Assembly: GCF_026151205.1 (NCBI RefSeq)
Contig: NC_087076.1
Location: 11,940,902-12,004,901, forward strand
Reading direction: 5' to 3'
DNA from: Bolinopsis microptera
Taxonomy: Eukaryota; Ctenophora; Tentaculata; Lobata; Bolinopsidae
Length of the DNA: 64,000 nt
How positions within the stretch are numbered: the stretch's first letter is position 1; each line of letters opens with the position of its first letter. The translations under genes were made by a program, and so were the position numbers. Below the pieces are notes generated by a model. That model saw nothing but the letters and a program-made list of their open reading frames with translations. It was not told where the DNA came from and ran no database searches. Shown here piece by piece: positions 1 through 12,911 of this stretch.

Positions 1-546
1 TTTGGAATATCTGTGTGGGGTGGTATTAGCAATAATCGACTTGAACCTCTCTTTAAAACACAGAAAAAGTGTATAAGAATTCTGTTTGGGGATAGAGAAG
101 CTTACCTAGAGAAGTTTAAAACGTGTGCCCGAACACGACCTGTTGATAAGCAAAGACTGGGGGTGGACTTTTACCAAAAAGAACACTCCAAGCCCTTGTT
201 TAAAACCCACAGGTTGTTAACGGTCCACAATCTGTACAAGTACACTTGTCTCTTAGAACTATTCAAAATTAATAAGTTAGAGGAACCATTATCACTGTAC
301 TCATCATTTAACAGGTCACCACGACGAGAGGATTATTTCATTACATCACAACCATCCTCACAATTCATCTACCAATCATCCTACATGTGGAACAGCTGTC
401 GACAAACATCAAGTAAGATAAGTTTTAATACTCCGACAAACGGGTTTAAGAATATATTGAAAATTGCCTTACGAGAATTGCAATTCAAGCATGATACACT
501 TGATTTGTGTGAGCTTCATTTTGCCACAAATGAGCTCAAGTTCTGA
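1..546 (+). pseudogene. C-terminal end of a LINE (non-LTR) reverse transcriptase ORF
   Basis: The reading frame is open from the window edge to a TGA at 544-546, about 181 codons. It begins with a WGG-ISNNRLEPLF segment and a KKCIRILFG motif, which is the layout found downstream of the catalytic palm in LINE ORF2 proteins (thumb region and C-terminal tail). The catalytic YADD-type region lies outside the window. No intron signals are seen. It is therefore probably the 3' part of a retrotransposon rather than a host gene. The clade (CR1-, jockey- or RTE-like) cannot be decided from this fragment. Confidence 0.6.
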
Positions 547-931
547 TTTTTGTGAGTTACTAAAATGACCATATATCTTTTCTCATACATACAACCACTG
601 CACTCCAACCAAAAACATTACTTACACCATACTCCACAAATGATATATATATAATATATACACAAACACACTAGTACCGAGCAATCGCACTGTAAAACAT
701 GCTCACGATACACTCAAAATTGGAAATATTCAACGGCTTGTATATGAAACTTACACTTACACTCAGTGTACACCCAGTGTTAACTAAGTAAAACAAAATT
801 TAAATTTTATTGCCATTACAATGAATAATAATATCATAATAAATATAAGTAGACATCCGATAATAAACTTGTACTACATCCAGTACAACCCAAGATGTCA
901 GCCGACGCGACTTACAAAAATAAAGAAAGCT
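547..931. other. Non-coding AT-rich stretch
   Basis: It follows the LINE frame and probably includes its 3' UTR. A short TA-rich run lies near 642-660. Nothing else is supported. Confidence 0.4.
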
Positions 932-3040
932 AGCATGTTCATTGTTCAAATAACGGAGTAGTTCGCTGTTTATTAGTCTCATGATTGAAATACTGATATC
1001 TGGATATTATCCGGTTGGAAGAGACAAGGACAAGTGAAACAAGGAAGTTAGGAGTAAGGGCAAATTTTCGGCGTCAACGCCATCTTCAGGCTCAAATTAT
1101 TTGTTATATTAGGGGTGGGCACGAAAATGCAAATTTTCCAAATTTTTAAACGGCCCTGTTTTTTGGGTAAAGGGACCTCCAAAATGAAAAAATAACTTGG
1201 TTTAGGGTCAAAAAAGCCCAAAATAAATATTTCCCGCCCCGTTTTCGGTTAGCGGGAGGGTCATTTTTGACGTTTTTGACTAAAATTGGCTTTATTTAAT
1301 TCATTTTCACCTTTTACACCTCATTGTTACCCATGATTGTGAATGATTATTGACAAACCAGGTAGGGTGAATGATTTCAGCCATCTAAAAATTTTCTGAA
1401 GACCCCCAGGGTGCCCGTATCCATGGAAACGGGTCGTTTTGAAAACATTTAAGCGAAATCAGCCAAAATGTTTGTTTTTACCCCTTTTTGCCATTCAAAG
1501 ACTTTTAACATGGCCAAAAGTATCCAGAAAGACCATAATTGTATATTGTAACTTGTATGTCAACTATAAAAGGTATAAAAACATGATGTTAGGTGTTTTA
1601 GTGGTATTTTTGGGCCTTAGCAACGCCTAGCAACGGGGCGTTTTAGGCATTTTAGAGGTTAATACATGTCATTTTAATATCTTACACTCTATTGTTACTA
1701 ATGAATGTTGATTATTATTAACATACCAGGTAGGGTTGATGATTTCAAGCTTCCAGAGCTCATCTGGAGGCATATTGGGTGCCCGTAACCATGGAAACTC
1801 GTCTTTTTTACGAAAAATTGAGATTTCGGTGAAAATTAGGGTTTTTTATAACTTTATCCATAAATATTATACTAGTTATCCTTTATAAACCCTATGACAG
1901 TTGTGTATTGGGAGATAAAATGGTAACTAATGTCTAACACTTCAGGGAGATAAGTTTTCCCACTATTTAGGCCCCTAGCAACCCATAGCAACGACGATTT
2001 ACATGCAAAATAAGGCATAAAATACCACTATTTGACCCAAAACTGCTGAAAATTGACCTGGGTCATGGTAACAACGGTTTGAAACAGTGATTACAATTAA
2101 ACTATTGATGTTAGGGTTCCTCACTATGAAGGCCCCTAGCAACCCATAGCAACACCTAGTTACGTGAGTCTTGGTCGTACCTTCATATCAGTACCGATTG
2201 TCTGTAAGGTGTGAGTGCCTTTCCTAACTTGCCAAATCCTGGCAAATCCAGTAACGTGTAGATCCTTTAACAAAACTCATGAAAGTTATGGTTGCAGAAT
2301 CCCCATTCACACTGAGGACCTCCCTTGGGTAAGATGTATCCTCAAACAGCCCTATTACACAGTGGTTCTTATTACATGGCAAACTCTCATCAGTATTACC
2401 AAACTGAACTTGGTCTGGATTACCATGACCAATAGAATGGGGCTGTAAGGGTTCTAACTGCTCTTCAACAACTCTGGGGCTTGACTTGGTAACTGGGAGA
2501 TCCTCTACATTTACTGGGGCAATACTTTTACCCTGATAGCCAATGATAGCAGCCTCCAGATCGTCTACTTAATATCCTTCCTGGCCTATATCATGACCTA
2601 TTAACTTACCCAAAGGATTTGACATCGCTTGATTTTCGTTCGTGCCCTCCTTTCCTCCAGTCATACTGGCTGTATCAATTCGATCAGAAGACCATCCTTA
2701 CGAGGTCGATGTTTGTAAGTTACATTTTAAGACATTCAAATTTGAAGGGGAACAGAAGCAGTCACTCAAGAGTGTGTTCCAGCAGGAAGCTGACTTGCTG
2801 TGTGAAGAAACCAAGGTGGTGGAAGTTATTACAAAATGTAAAGCTTCACACGTTCTACAAGATCTTGTTTAAACAATTGGCTAGCTAAACCGGTATCAGA
2901 AAAGCCCCAGAGTTGTTGAAGAGCAGTGAGAACCCTTACAGCCCCATTCTATTGGTCATGGTAATCCAGACCAAGTTCAGTTTGGTAATACTGATGAGAG
3001 TTTGCCATGTAAGAAGAACAACTGTGTAATAGGGCTGTTT

Positions 3041-3087
3041 GAGGATACATCTTACCCAGGGGACTCCCCTGGGTAAGATGTATCCTC
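3041..3087. repeat. 47-bp perfect palindrome inside the foldback element
   Basis: Two 23-base arms flank a single C at 3064 and are exact reverse complements. It sits near the inner end of the right arm, where the left arm has only one half. Confidence 0.85.
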
Positions 3088-3517
3088 AGTGTGAATGGGG
3101 ATTCTGCAACCATAACTTTCATGAGTTATGTTAAAGGATCTACACGTTACTGGATTTGCCAGGATTTGGCCAGCTAGGAAAGGCACCCAGACCTTACAGA
3201 GACAATCAGTATTGAAGGTACGACCAAGACTGGAGGTCTCACAAATGAATACGGTCCATTTTGTCATATTTGATTTTGTTAACCATGACGATGTTCAAAA
3301 ATGGTCAAAAGTTAAGACTTTTAATTTCAAATTTCGATTGAAAGCAATTAAAGTCAAGTTCTAAAATAGTTTATTTGATATTGTAACATAAAATTTAACA
3401 ATTGTTGAAAATTTGACATTCTAGTTTTTACTCGTGTCACGTAACTAGGTGCTGCTATTGGTTGCTATGGGCCTATGCCCTACATAGTGAGGAACCCTAA
3501 CATCAATAGTTCAATTG

Positions 3518-4110
3518 CAACCATAACTTTCATGAGTTCTGTTAAAGGATCTACACGTTACTGGATTTGCCAGGATTTGGCAAGTTAGGAAAGGCACTCA
3601 CACCTTACAGACAATCGGTATTGAAGGTACGACCAAGACTCGCGTAACTAGGTGTTGCTATGGGTTGCTAGGGGCCTACATAGTGAGGAACCCTAACATC
3701 AATAGTTTAATTGCAACCATAACTTTCATGAGTTCTGTTAAAGGATCTACACGTTACTGGATTTGCCAGGATTTGGCAAGTTAGGAAAGGCACTCACACC
3801 AGCTTACAGACAATCGGTATTGAAGGTACGACCAAGACTCACGTAACTAGGTGTTGCTATGGGTTGCTAGGGGCCTACATAGTGAGGAACCCTAACATCA
3901 ATAGTTTAATTGCAACCATAACTTTCATTAGTTCTGTTAAAGGATCTACACGTTACTGGATTTGCCAGGATTTGGCAAGTTAGGAAAGGCACTCACACCA
4001 GCTTACAGACAATCGGTATTGAAGGTACGACCAAGACTCACGTAACTAGGTGTTACTATGGGTTGCTAGGGGCCTACATAGTGAGGAACCCTAACATCAA
4101 TAGTTTAATT
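3518..4110. repeat. Three ~197-bp tandem copies in the right foldback arm
   Basis: Copies begin at about 3518, 3713 and 3913, each starting caaccataactttcat. The corresponding left-arm segment (about 2105-2290) is single copy, so the array expanded after the palindrome formed. Confidence 0.8.
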
Positions 4111-5101
4111 GTAATCACTGTTTCAAACCGTTGTTACCATGACCCAGGTCAATTTTCAGCAGTTTTGGGTCAAATAGTGGTATTTTATGCCTTATTTTGC
4201 ATGTAAATCGTCGTTGCTATGGGTTGCTAGGGGCCTAAATAGTGGGAAAACTTATCTCCCTGAAGTGTTAGACATTAGTTACCATTTTATCTCCCAATAC
4301 ACAACTGTCATAGGGTTTATAAAGGATAACTAGTATAATATTTATGGATAAAGTTATAAAAAACCCTAATTTTCACCGAAATCTCAATTTTTCGTAAAAA
4401 AGACGAGTTTCCATGGTTACGGGCACCCAATATGCCTCCAGATGAGCTCTGGAAGCTTGAAATCATCAACCCTACCTGGTATGTTAATAATAATCAACAT
4501 TCATTAGTAACAATAGAGTGTAAGATATTAAAATGACATGTATTAACCTCTAAAATGCCTAAAACGCCCCGTTGCTAGGCGTTGCTAAGGCCCAAAATAC
4601 CACTAAAACACATAACATCATGTTTTTATACCTTTTATAGTTGACATACAAGTTACAATGTACAATTATGGACTTTCTGGATACTTTTGGCCATGTTAAA
4701 AGTTTTAGAATGGCAAAAAGGGGTAAAAACAAACATTTTGGCTGATTTCGCTTAATTTTTTTTTTCAAAACGACCCGTTTCCATGGATACGGGTACCCTG
4801 GGGGTCTTCAGAAAATTTTTAGATGGCTGAAATCATTCACCCTACCTGGTTTGTCAATAATGATTCACAATCATGGGTAACAATGAGGTGTAAAAGGTGA
4901 AAATGAATTAAATAAAGCCAATTTTAGTCAAAAACGTCAAAAATGACCCTCCCGCTAACCGAAAACGGGGCGGGAAATATTTATTTTGGGCTTTTTTGAC
5001 CCCAAACCAAGTTATTTTTTCATTTTGGAGGTCCCTTTACCCAAAAAACAGGGCCGTTTAAAAATTCACCCAAAAATATTGCTATCCGTGCCCACCCCTA
5101 G

Positions 5102-5160
5102 TTATATAGTAGTGTTGAAAGTATTAAAACTGTTTTAATACTTTCAACACTACTATATAA
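5102..5160. repeat. 59-bp perfect palindrome
   Basis: Two 29-base arms surround one central T at 5131. It interrupts the right terminal arm at a point where the left arm (about 1110) is continuous, so it is probably a small hairpin insertion. Confidence 0.85.
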
Positions 5161-5418
5161 CAAATAATTTGAGCCTGAAGATGGCGTTGACGCCGAAAAT
5201 TTGCCCTTACTCCTAACTTCCTTGTTTCACTTGTCCTTGTCTCTTCCAACCGGATAATATCCAGATATCAGCATGTTCATTGTTGATAGTTTTTCTAACG
5301 AGCATACTTAGGCTGTACGGAAATAGCTTTAATTTTACATTTTACGTCATAATAAAAACATTACATCATTTTTGCTAGATACAAAAATAAATTTTAAAAT
5401 AAATAACTCTTTTGCTGC

Positions 5419-5526
5419 TTAGGCGCGGCACCGCGCTGGGTCCACATGTTATACAGCGTGTAGCAACACAGCGCTGCAAATAGAAGATGATTGAGCTATA
5501 ACATATAAGCGGTGCGCCGCGCCTAA
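5419..5526. mobile_element. Small MITE-like inverted repeat
   Basis: It begins ttaggcgcggcaccgc and ends with the near reverse complement gcggtgcgccgcgcctaa, giving a 108-bp hairpin-forming unit. Similar CG-rich fragments lie at about 7190-7240 and 15795-15855. No target duplication was established. Confidence 0.5.
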
Positions 5527-7933
5527 ACCTAAAACCATAAACTTTATAAATTGTAAATATTGTCAAGATATTTAAACGAGTTTTGCAAAATAATATGACA
5601 TGCTGACTTCGTAGGATATTACAATTATACCCGTGCCAGTTCCAAATGTGAGTCAGCGCTTAAACCAAAAGCAGTTGGCAAAAGGAGCCAGTTGGCTGCA
5701 AGAGCTTTACTAGCACCCGATTTACCACTTTTGGAGCACAAACCCAAACCTAAAACCGGCCAAGCACAAAAATATGTTATCGCCACGATTGGGTGGATTG
5801 ATTCCCAGAATATTTATCAGCACGCGGCACTAATAATATGAAGTTCATTATCGAATTTTAGATATGCCATGGATCGTTTAACACATATATAAAAGGTTAT
5901 TAAAGAATAATTAATGTTTGGTTGTTGGTATAAATCGATATTAATCAATTATTTAAAATAGTATTTGTGTTTGTTATATATTATTAACTATTGAGTTACG
6001 TTCGATTTAAATATTAAAACACCACTACTATACATTTCACAAAACAAAACGACAGGGACACAGAAAGGAGAAGGACAACACATCACACGGACGGAAACTG
6101 CTGCTGTTGATGAGTATCTGATTATATTAATTATGGGTCTCTTGTTCATTAAAATAGGTGTGATCTTACTTCTAGAGTATATTGGGCTGACACAGTTGCT
6201 GCAAGGTTAACATTGGGGTCCAAAACCGGGAGTGTGATACAACTTATTTTCGCGTTACGTAGTAAGAGATACAAAATATAAAATATAAGATATAAATGAC
6301 TAGTATTACACACTGGTAAACTCTACGTAACGCGCGAAAATAATAATTCTATGGCGTTTTCATTGTCACATCTCACGTCGACGGGATTGAACGCGCGCGC
6401 GTGTAACATCTTATCTTACTGCTATCTCAACGAATAAACACACAACGACTTTGACAATTGACAGACGACTTAACGATTGTGAGTTATGACGGACTTAACT
6501 GTATGGGTCAACTACTGAAACTGTATTGTATACTATCTTAATCATTATACTGGACATGAGATGACGAAGTATCTTAAGCAGCACTTTATACCTCCACTTA
6601 GAACTTGATTAGTCACGAACAATAGAATCATTATAAATCAATACAATAAAACATCTTGATCAATAAATGCCTAGCAGCACCAGACAGCGGCCGTGTACCT
6701 TTTTCGACTCCACGGAGTCCCTGATGGACTTTTGTTAATAATTTGACCGCAACCTTTCTTTCTCGAAACATAAATCCTACTGTACTTCATTACAGTATTA
6801 AGATAATATAAAGCAAATCATGTGAATATATGACTACGAAATAGATCTATAGATTTGTCCATAATATTTAATACCGTATTGATGGTTTTGAATTTTGTAT
6901 ATTGAATTTTAATGTGAAGCGTTTACTCTTCCCCCTCGGCAATTAATTAGAAAGTTAGATTAATGACAATAATTGCCAAATGACGTAGTAGATATAGATG
7001 TTCAATGTTGTAGAGTGATTTCAAGAGTAGTGGTCGACAGGGGTCCGAAAAAGCCGTACAGGCACTTGGGTCCTTATCCTTGTCACTAGTCCCAATTGGA
7101 TTCACTTTACACAAAACATGAACGTTTACAATTTAGACGTACACATTGGCACGATATTTATTAGAAAGCAAACAGTATAAAATAATACGTGCGTGCGCGG
7201 CTTGAGCCGCACCGCATAACAATTTATGCGTTTAGGGGCTGGAGTACGCGTGTTTACAGATTAATGAATTGTTGCATTGTAAATATTTAAAGTTGACGAT
7301 ATATTATGATTTAATAGTAAATTTTTTAAAGCTGGCTTTGGACTTAGGTAAAATTATAACTTATTTATTTAAAAGAAAAAACCACGGATAGTTTTAAATT
7401 TACATAGTCGTATAACTATAATCAAGTTAATCCTGTTTTCAAGAATGCGCGGCTTTGGCAGCCAGTTATTGACTTGTACATAAAATTGAATTTTAAATAG
7501 AAATGTGAATGTATTAAAATTTAAAACTTTCAAAACGGAGGCTTATAAATATTATTATATTATGATTGTAAAATAAAGGATAAAATTTTAAATTTGTTTC
7601 ACTAAAAATTTGTTTCACTGATATTTTAACTTTACTACCGCTTTTTATTCCTCTTTCTCCTCTAAGAGCAATTATTATCTTATTCTTTTCCTATTGAGTA
7701 TCAGTTGCCACAACCATTATATTGAACAGAGCAGATACGAAAACCCATTATACCTAATACAAGTGGTGTGAGTATTAGGTAATCAAGGAGGGTTCAAGGC
7801 AAAATATTAAAATATTTTAAGGGTATCTTGATTGACGATGTCAATCCTTCGCATCTCGCCGATCTGCTTATGGTTGCGAGAAGCATTATTTGATGCGCGC
7901 GCGACCCAGTAGTGCATCGCGCTACAAAAGGGG
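5527..7933. other. Intergenic AT-rich DNA with small repeats
   Basis: No convincing coding region. It contains a 100-bp hairpin (6244-6343) and a CG-rich segment at 7845-7930 that recurs at 16590-16730. Confidence 0.4.
6244..6343. repeat. 100-bp hairpin repeat
   Basis: The left arm ttattttcgcgttacgtag (6244-6262) is matched by ctacgtaacgcgcgaaaataa (6323-6343), with one extra CG on the right. The AT-rich loop is about 60 bp. This is consistent with a tiny MITE. Confidence 0.6.
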
Positions 7934-8470
7934 GCTAATATTAAATACTAGTGGACTCTATGCAGGTCTCCCAGCGCCCCTAATTTTACTGATCTGGAGG
8001 TCACATTTTATTGAGCCAGTACAGGCTAATATTAAATACTAGTGGACTCTATGCAGGTCTCCCAGTGCCCCTAATTTTACTGATCTGGAGGTCACATTTT
8101 ATTGAGCCAGTACAGGCTAATATTAAATACTAGTGGACTCTATGGAGGTCTCCCAGTGCCCCTAATTTTACTGATCTGGAGGTCACATTTTATTGAGCCA
8201 GTACAGGCTAATATTAAATACTAGTGGACTCTATGCAGGTCTCCCAGTGCCCCTAATTTTACTGATCTGGAGGTCACATTTTATTGAGCCTGTACAGGCT
8301 AATATTAAATACTAGTGGACTCTATGCAGGTCTCCCAGTGCCCCTAATTTTACTGATCTGGAGGTCACATTTTATTGAGCCAGTACAGGCTAATATTAAA
8401 TACTAGTGGACTCTATGCAGGTCTCCCAGTGCCCCTAATTTTACTGATCTGGAGGTCACATTTTATTGAG
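7934..8470. repeat. Tandem array, six copies of a 91-bp unit
   Basis: Copies start at 7934, 8025, 8116, 8207, 8298 and 8389, each beginning gctaatattaaatactag. They are almost identical, with only scattered single-base differences. No open frame runs through the array. Confidence 0.95.
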
Positions 8471-10489
8471 CCTATGCAGTATATGCAATTCTGTTTTAGA
8501 CATTGAATTTATTTAAAAAAGGTCTCACCCTCTAAAAAACTCCCATTGGAAATGTGTCTATTAATTTCACATTGGAAAACTTTTCATTGTGTTTGACCTC
8601 AACTTAGATGTATTTGTTTTTTTTGCTATTTTTAGCAACTCCAATTCTCTTCTGTAGAGCTGATTCTTGTTATATATAGAAGTACACTCGATACAGTTAT
8701 CTTATATAAGAAAATATATTGGACTGCCAAACTACTGGTATATATCATTATATTGGGAAGAAAAATAATACAAGTTAGTATTCTTTTAAAAATAACTGTT
8801 CATAACATTTACTTCATTTTAGGTATGTGTGTGAAACATCAGAACTGAATAATGGACCAGAGAATTCAGAGATCTTTGGTTACCTGTTTCCGGTTTCGTC
8901 GGTTCACATTGCTGCGTTCCTGACCTAGCTTCGCCTGCATCATTAGATCATATTATAATATGCATTATAATAAAACAAAAGTTAATAAAACAAAAGTTAA
9001 ATTTATTACCAATTATTCAATCAATACATATCATAAATTCTAATATTGGAAACACAATGCAGAATGGATGTCTTAAACTATAATTTGTTGTCACTAATAA
9101 TCTATTTACTTTCAAAGTTGAAATTTAGTTAAGTATGAAATGCCACCACATCATAGTTAGGGTAAAATATAATTCTTAAAAATTTTAAAATTAAGAAGAT
9201 TGCTCTATGACTTAAAATTTAAAATTTAGCTAAAGATGTCTAATTTTTAAATAGTTGGTTACAGTTTATGACAGTACTGGCATGACCAATTTTATTGTGG
9301 CTGGTAAAAGGACCCAGTTGCCTGTAAGGGCTTTACCGAACCCCTGGGGACCACAATGTGATAGGATCAGGCCAGATGTTTCTATGTAGAGCAATTTATT
9401 TATTTCGGAGCTATGGTTACGTGGTATAGTTGGTGGTCATGTTTAAAGGTCAGTTTATCCTTGTGTGCTAATTATCCATCCAGATGCTTAGTGATGTGAG
9501 TAAATCATGCCCTTCTACATTATATAACGTTTAACTATAAATTTGTTTTTACCACAGAAACTGTGGCACTAAGGTCAAGAATTAAAAATTTGTGCTCTCA
9601 TTGATAGTTAAAGCGTTTTTTTTTTTTTTTTTTCCCCAGCACTACTACACAACAAAAACCTGTCGGCCCACCGAGGAAACACAGTCGCAGAACAAAGAAC
9701 CCAATTGTGCTCCTCTATTCTGCGATCGTGTGTATTTACTATAAACTAGCTAAATGCAGTTAGTAAAATTTTCTGGAATCATTCAAGTCGTTTGATTAGT
9801 TTATGTGTCAAAGTAATGTCCATGATAATCATATTTTTGGATCCCCGGTGGGCAAACACTCGTCCCAAAGATTATAGACTATAGTTATACAGCTTGAATT
9901 TGAAAGAGCTACATGGTCGTTGTTTCGAGTGCTTTTTCATCTGCTGTGATGAATTGGCAGACAGCATCAACGGTTACCAACATAATAGGTGCATTGCAAG
10001 TTGTGCAATGCTGAATGCATACGTTTCGTCAGTGACTTCCTTCTGCCTAAACATGCAAGAGAATACAGCTATAGTTACTCTGGACTGCCATGATAGAAAC
10101 ATTGAAACAGATATTGACTGGCTTTAGGTATGTAAGACGTAAGTATTGAAACCTCAAATTGTTATGATCAGGTTCAACATACTTGCTATGATCCTTTATA
10201 TAATAATATTAATATATTACATAAAATATAATATATTACATTGTATATTAATCTTGATATAAAATTCTCGCTTTTTGATGATTGTAAGATGTTCTGTTTC
10301 GTTGTAACCTTGTCCCCTACATAATTATATAATACATCATTACTTCCATTTTTCAGGTTTTTATTGGTGTTGCAAACGATGAAACGATCACTAAATTCTG
10401 TGCCTATGTGAGATTTGTTGGTTCATCGAATAACATCAAACTTACAGTGTGAGTAATTCAACAATCATGCACTTCATATTTTATGTCCC
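8471..10489. other. Unassigned stretch, possible weak exons
   Basis: Mostly AT-rich DNA with a T-run at about 9617-9633. An open frame at 9894-10127 (77 codons) ends next to a good donor (ctttag|gtatgt), and a short open piece after an acceptor at about 10356-10450 ends near gtgagt. These could be upstream exons of the SWIM gene, but I could not join them in frame. Confidence 0.25.
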
Positions 10490-11608
10490 CCTACTCATTG
10501 TTCACTCTCTGTCTTCATCAGTGTTACTCTACATTTCTCTCAGTAATTACTCTCCCACTCAGTATTAACTCTCTGTCTTCATCAGTGTAACTCTACATTT
10601 CTCTCAGTAGTTATTCTCCCACTCAGTATCAACTCTCTGTCTTCATCAGTGTTTCTCTACATTTCTCTCAGCAGTTATTCTTCCACTCAGTATTAACTCT
10701 CTGTCTTCGTCAGTGTTACTCTTTATTTCCCTCAGTAGCTACCCTCCCACTCAGTATTAACTCTCTGTCTTCATCAGTGTAACTCTACATTTCTCTCAGT
10801 AGTTACTCTTCCACTCAGATTTAACTCTCTGTCGTCATCAGTGTTACTCTACATTTCTCTCAACTTAGTTATTCTCCCACTCAGTATTAACTCTCTGTCT
10901 TTGTCAGTGTTACTCTATATTTACCTCAGTAGTTACTCTCACACTGAGAGTTAACTCTCTGTCTTCGTCAGTGTTACTCTATATTTTGCTCAGTAGTTAT
11001 TCTCCCACTCAGTATTAACTCTCTGTCTTCGTCAGTATTACTCTAAATTTCCCTCAGTAGTTATTCTCCCACTCAGTATTAACTCTCTGTCTTCGTCAGT
11101 GTTACTCTACATTTCGCTCAGTAGTTATTCTCCCAGTTCCCACTTAGTATCAACTCTCTGTCTTCATCAGTGTTATTCTACATTTCCCTCAGTAGTTATT
11201 CTCCCACTCAGTGTCAAATCTCTGTCTTCATCAGTGTTACTCTAGACATTTCCCTCAGTAATTATTCTCCCACTCAGTATCAACTCTCTGTCTTCATCAG
11301 TGTAACTCTACATTTCTCTCAGTAGTTATTCTCCCACTCAGTATTAACTCTCTGTCTTCATCAGTGTTACTCTACATTTCTCTCAGCAGTTATTCTTCCA
11401 CTCAGTATTAACTCTATGTCTTCGTCAGTGTTACTCTATATTTAGCTCAGTAGTTATTCTCCCACTCAGTATTAACTCTCTGTCTTCATCTTCTTCTTCG
11501 TAGAGGGCAGTGGTCTTTACTACTAAGGAATAGATCAAAACCACTATAAGATGGAGCATTGAAGCCCTGTGCTTACCCCGGTACAGTTAATCTGTGAAGA
11601 AAGCAAGG

Positions 11609-12646
11609 TTAAGCCTTGTCCTCTCCACATTTGGTAAAACGTTTTGTTGCTTGTATGAAGCCGATGATCCTTGGTAATGAGAACTTGTCCACTATATCTG
11701 TCACACTGAGGTAGAAGGAGTCAAAGTATCCTCCTCGCTGGTAAGACCATTTCGGGCACTGACCAATAAAGTGGTTCATTGTCTCCTCTTTCATGAGACA
11801 GTGTGGACAGGTTTTAGGGACCGTTGTCGGCTTGTACTTATTGATGTGGTAGTTTAGTTCACAATGTCCCGTGAGGAATTGTGTTGCTGTTCTTGTGCTC
11901 TCTTTGCCAAGTTTCGGGATTGATCTGGCGAACTTTTGTCTCCATACTCGTTTAAAGTGAGTGTGGGGTAAAGTTCTCCATCTTTCCCTCATCTTCCGAT
12001 GACTTATACTCCGCAGTGCTCCCTTCCATAATACTTTTGGTATTGGTAGTTGCACTTGAGCGGAGTCCAGATTGTCGGAGCCTTTTTTGGCAAGAGAGTC
12101 TGCCTTTTCGTTGCCATCGTAGCCTTTGTGAGCTGGTATCCATCGTAGTAGGACTTGATTGTCCATTGCTAGTTGGTTGAGCTCACTTATAGCCGTGCTG
12201 GTGCTTTTAGATTTGACTTTGATGTTGCTCATTGCCATTATTGTCGCCTGGCTATCGCAGTTTATGTTTATTTTTCTAGTTTTGGTCCCAGATTCCCGTA
12301 ATATTTTTGCCGCAGTGCCTACGGCAAAGGTTTCGGCCTGGAAGACGGTTGAGTTGATTCCTAGGTGGTATGACTCCTCACATGTGGGGTTGTCGTTGTC
12401 CACAATGTACACTCCTGCTCCAACTTTTTCATTCATTTTGGAGCCGTCTGTGTAACATTGTATAGTATTGGTGTCATTCTCGATTACCTCATACTCAGAG
12501 AGTCGGGGAATTTCTGTGTTGAAACCAATGTCAACATTCAGTGATGTTGTCTGTTGATCTTGTCCTTCAGAGTTGAGACTGATAGCCTTTAGTAACTGTT
12601 CATTAAGTTTTGTGTGGGTGGTTAGGTTGCCCTTCTTGTTTACCAT
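11609..12646 (-). pseudogene. LINE ORF2 C-terminus: RNase H domain plus CCHC-like tail
   Basis: A 345-codon open frame. The RNase H signature is clear: YTDGS near residue 67 (first Asp), FQAE near 104 (Glu), CDSQA near 130 (Asp), and IPAHKGYDGNEKAD near 168-181 (His and final Asp). All four classic acidic/His positions are present, so the domain itself looks intact. The tail has CPHC...H...C spacing near residues 283-298, as in the C-terminal zinc motif of RNase H-bearing LINEs. The copy lacks its 5' half and has a frameshift near 12640-12690 from the preceding reverse transcriptase part, so it is a dead copy. The nominal first Met is internal. Confidence 0.85.
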
Positions 12647-12911
12647 CGGCTCATATATCCACTGGTTGTTGGATTTGAGTCTGAGAGCTCTGCTGCTTCC
12701 TCTTCCATCACCAGATCAATAGGGATGATTCCGGTGATGATGTCTAGTGCTGCTCCAGGAGTCGATGGTAACCCTCCTGTTATGAGGATGTTCCCCAGCC
12801 GCTGTACACTGCTAAGGATTGTTAGGTTATGTTTTTTGGACACACCATTGAGCCAGATTGTCGCAGCGTATGTCAGAGAAGGTCTGACAACGGCTGTATA
12901 ATATATATACT
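12640..12911 (-). pseudogene. LINE reverse transcriptase C-terminal remnant
   Basis: The - strand frame contains YTAVVRPSLTYAATIW and KHNLTILSSVQR segments, typical of the thumb region after the catalytic palm of LINE reverse transcriptases. The frame continues upstream only into satellite DNA, so truncation is at about 12911. Near 12690 the frame shifts relative to the RNase H frame. Confidence 0.7.

Larger units (their letters stand above)
932..5284. mobile_element. 4.3 kb foldback element with about 1.5 kb inverted arms
   Basis: The left arm (993-2484) reappears as its reverse complement in the right arm (2902-5269), with near-identical stretches such as the outermost ~100 bp (993-1110 against 5155-5269). 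A spacer of about 410 bp (2485-2901) separates the arms. A 15-bp direct repeat, agcatgttcattgtt, flanks the whole at 932-946 and 5270-5284 and looks like a target-site duplication. The left side has 46 extra bases (947-992) with no partner on the right. The right arm is longer because it carries extra tandem copies (3518-4110) and a 59-bp palindrome (5102-5160). Matching open frames at 1439-1630 (+) and 4559-4768 (-) simply mirror each other and are not taken as genes. No transposase is visible, so the element is non-autonomous. Confidence 0.75.
11494..12911 (-). mobile_element. 5'-truncated LINE inserted in the minisatellite
   Basis: About 1.4 kb of non-satellite DNA interrupts the array. 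On the - strand it encodes the C-terminal part of a reverse transcriptase followed by RNase H and a zinc-knuckle tail. The 3' end on the - strand is a GAA-rich tail near 11494. The sequence ctctgtcttcatc occurs at both junctions; it fits a 13-bp target duplication, but it is also part of the satellite unit, so the duplication cannot be proven. Confidence 0.75.

Noticed and set aside
1439-4768. Similar KRNQPKCLFLPLFAI frames at 1439-1630 (+) and 4559-4768 (-)
   Set aside because: They are the two arms of the same palindrome, each with different truncation; no independent evidence of coding.
6663-7070. Possible inverted pair (gtacctttttcgactcc and ggtccgaaaaagccgtac)
   Set aside because: Match is short and imperfect; no flanking duplication and no further structure.
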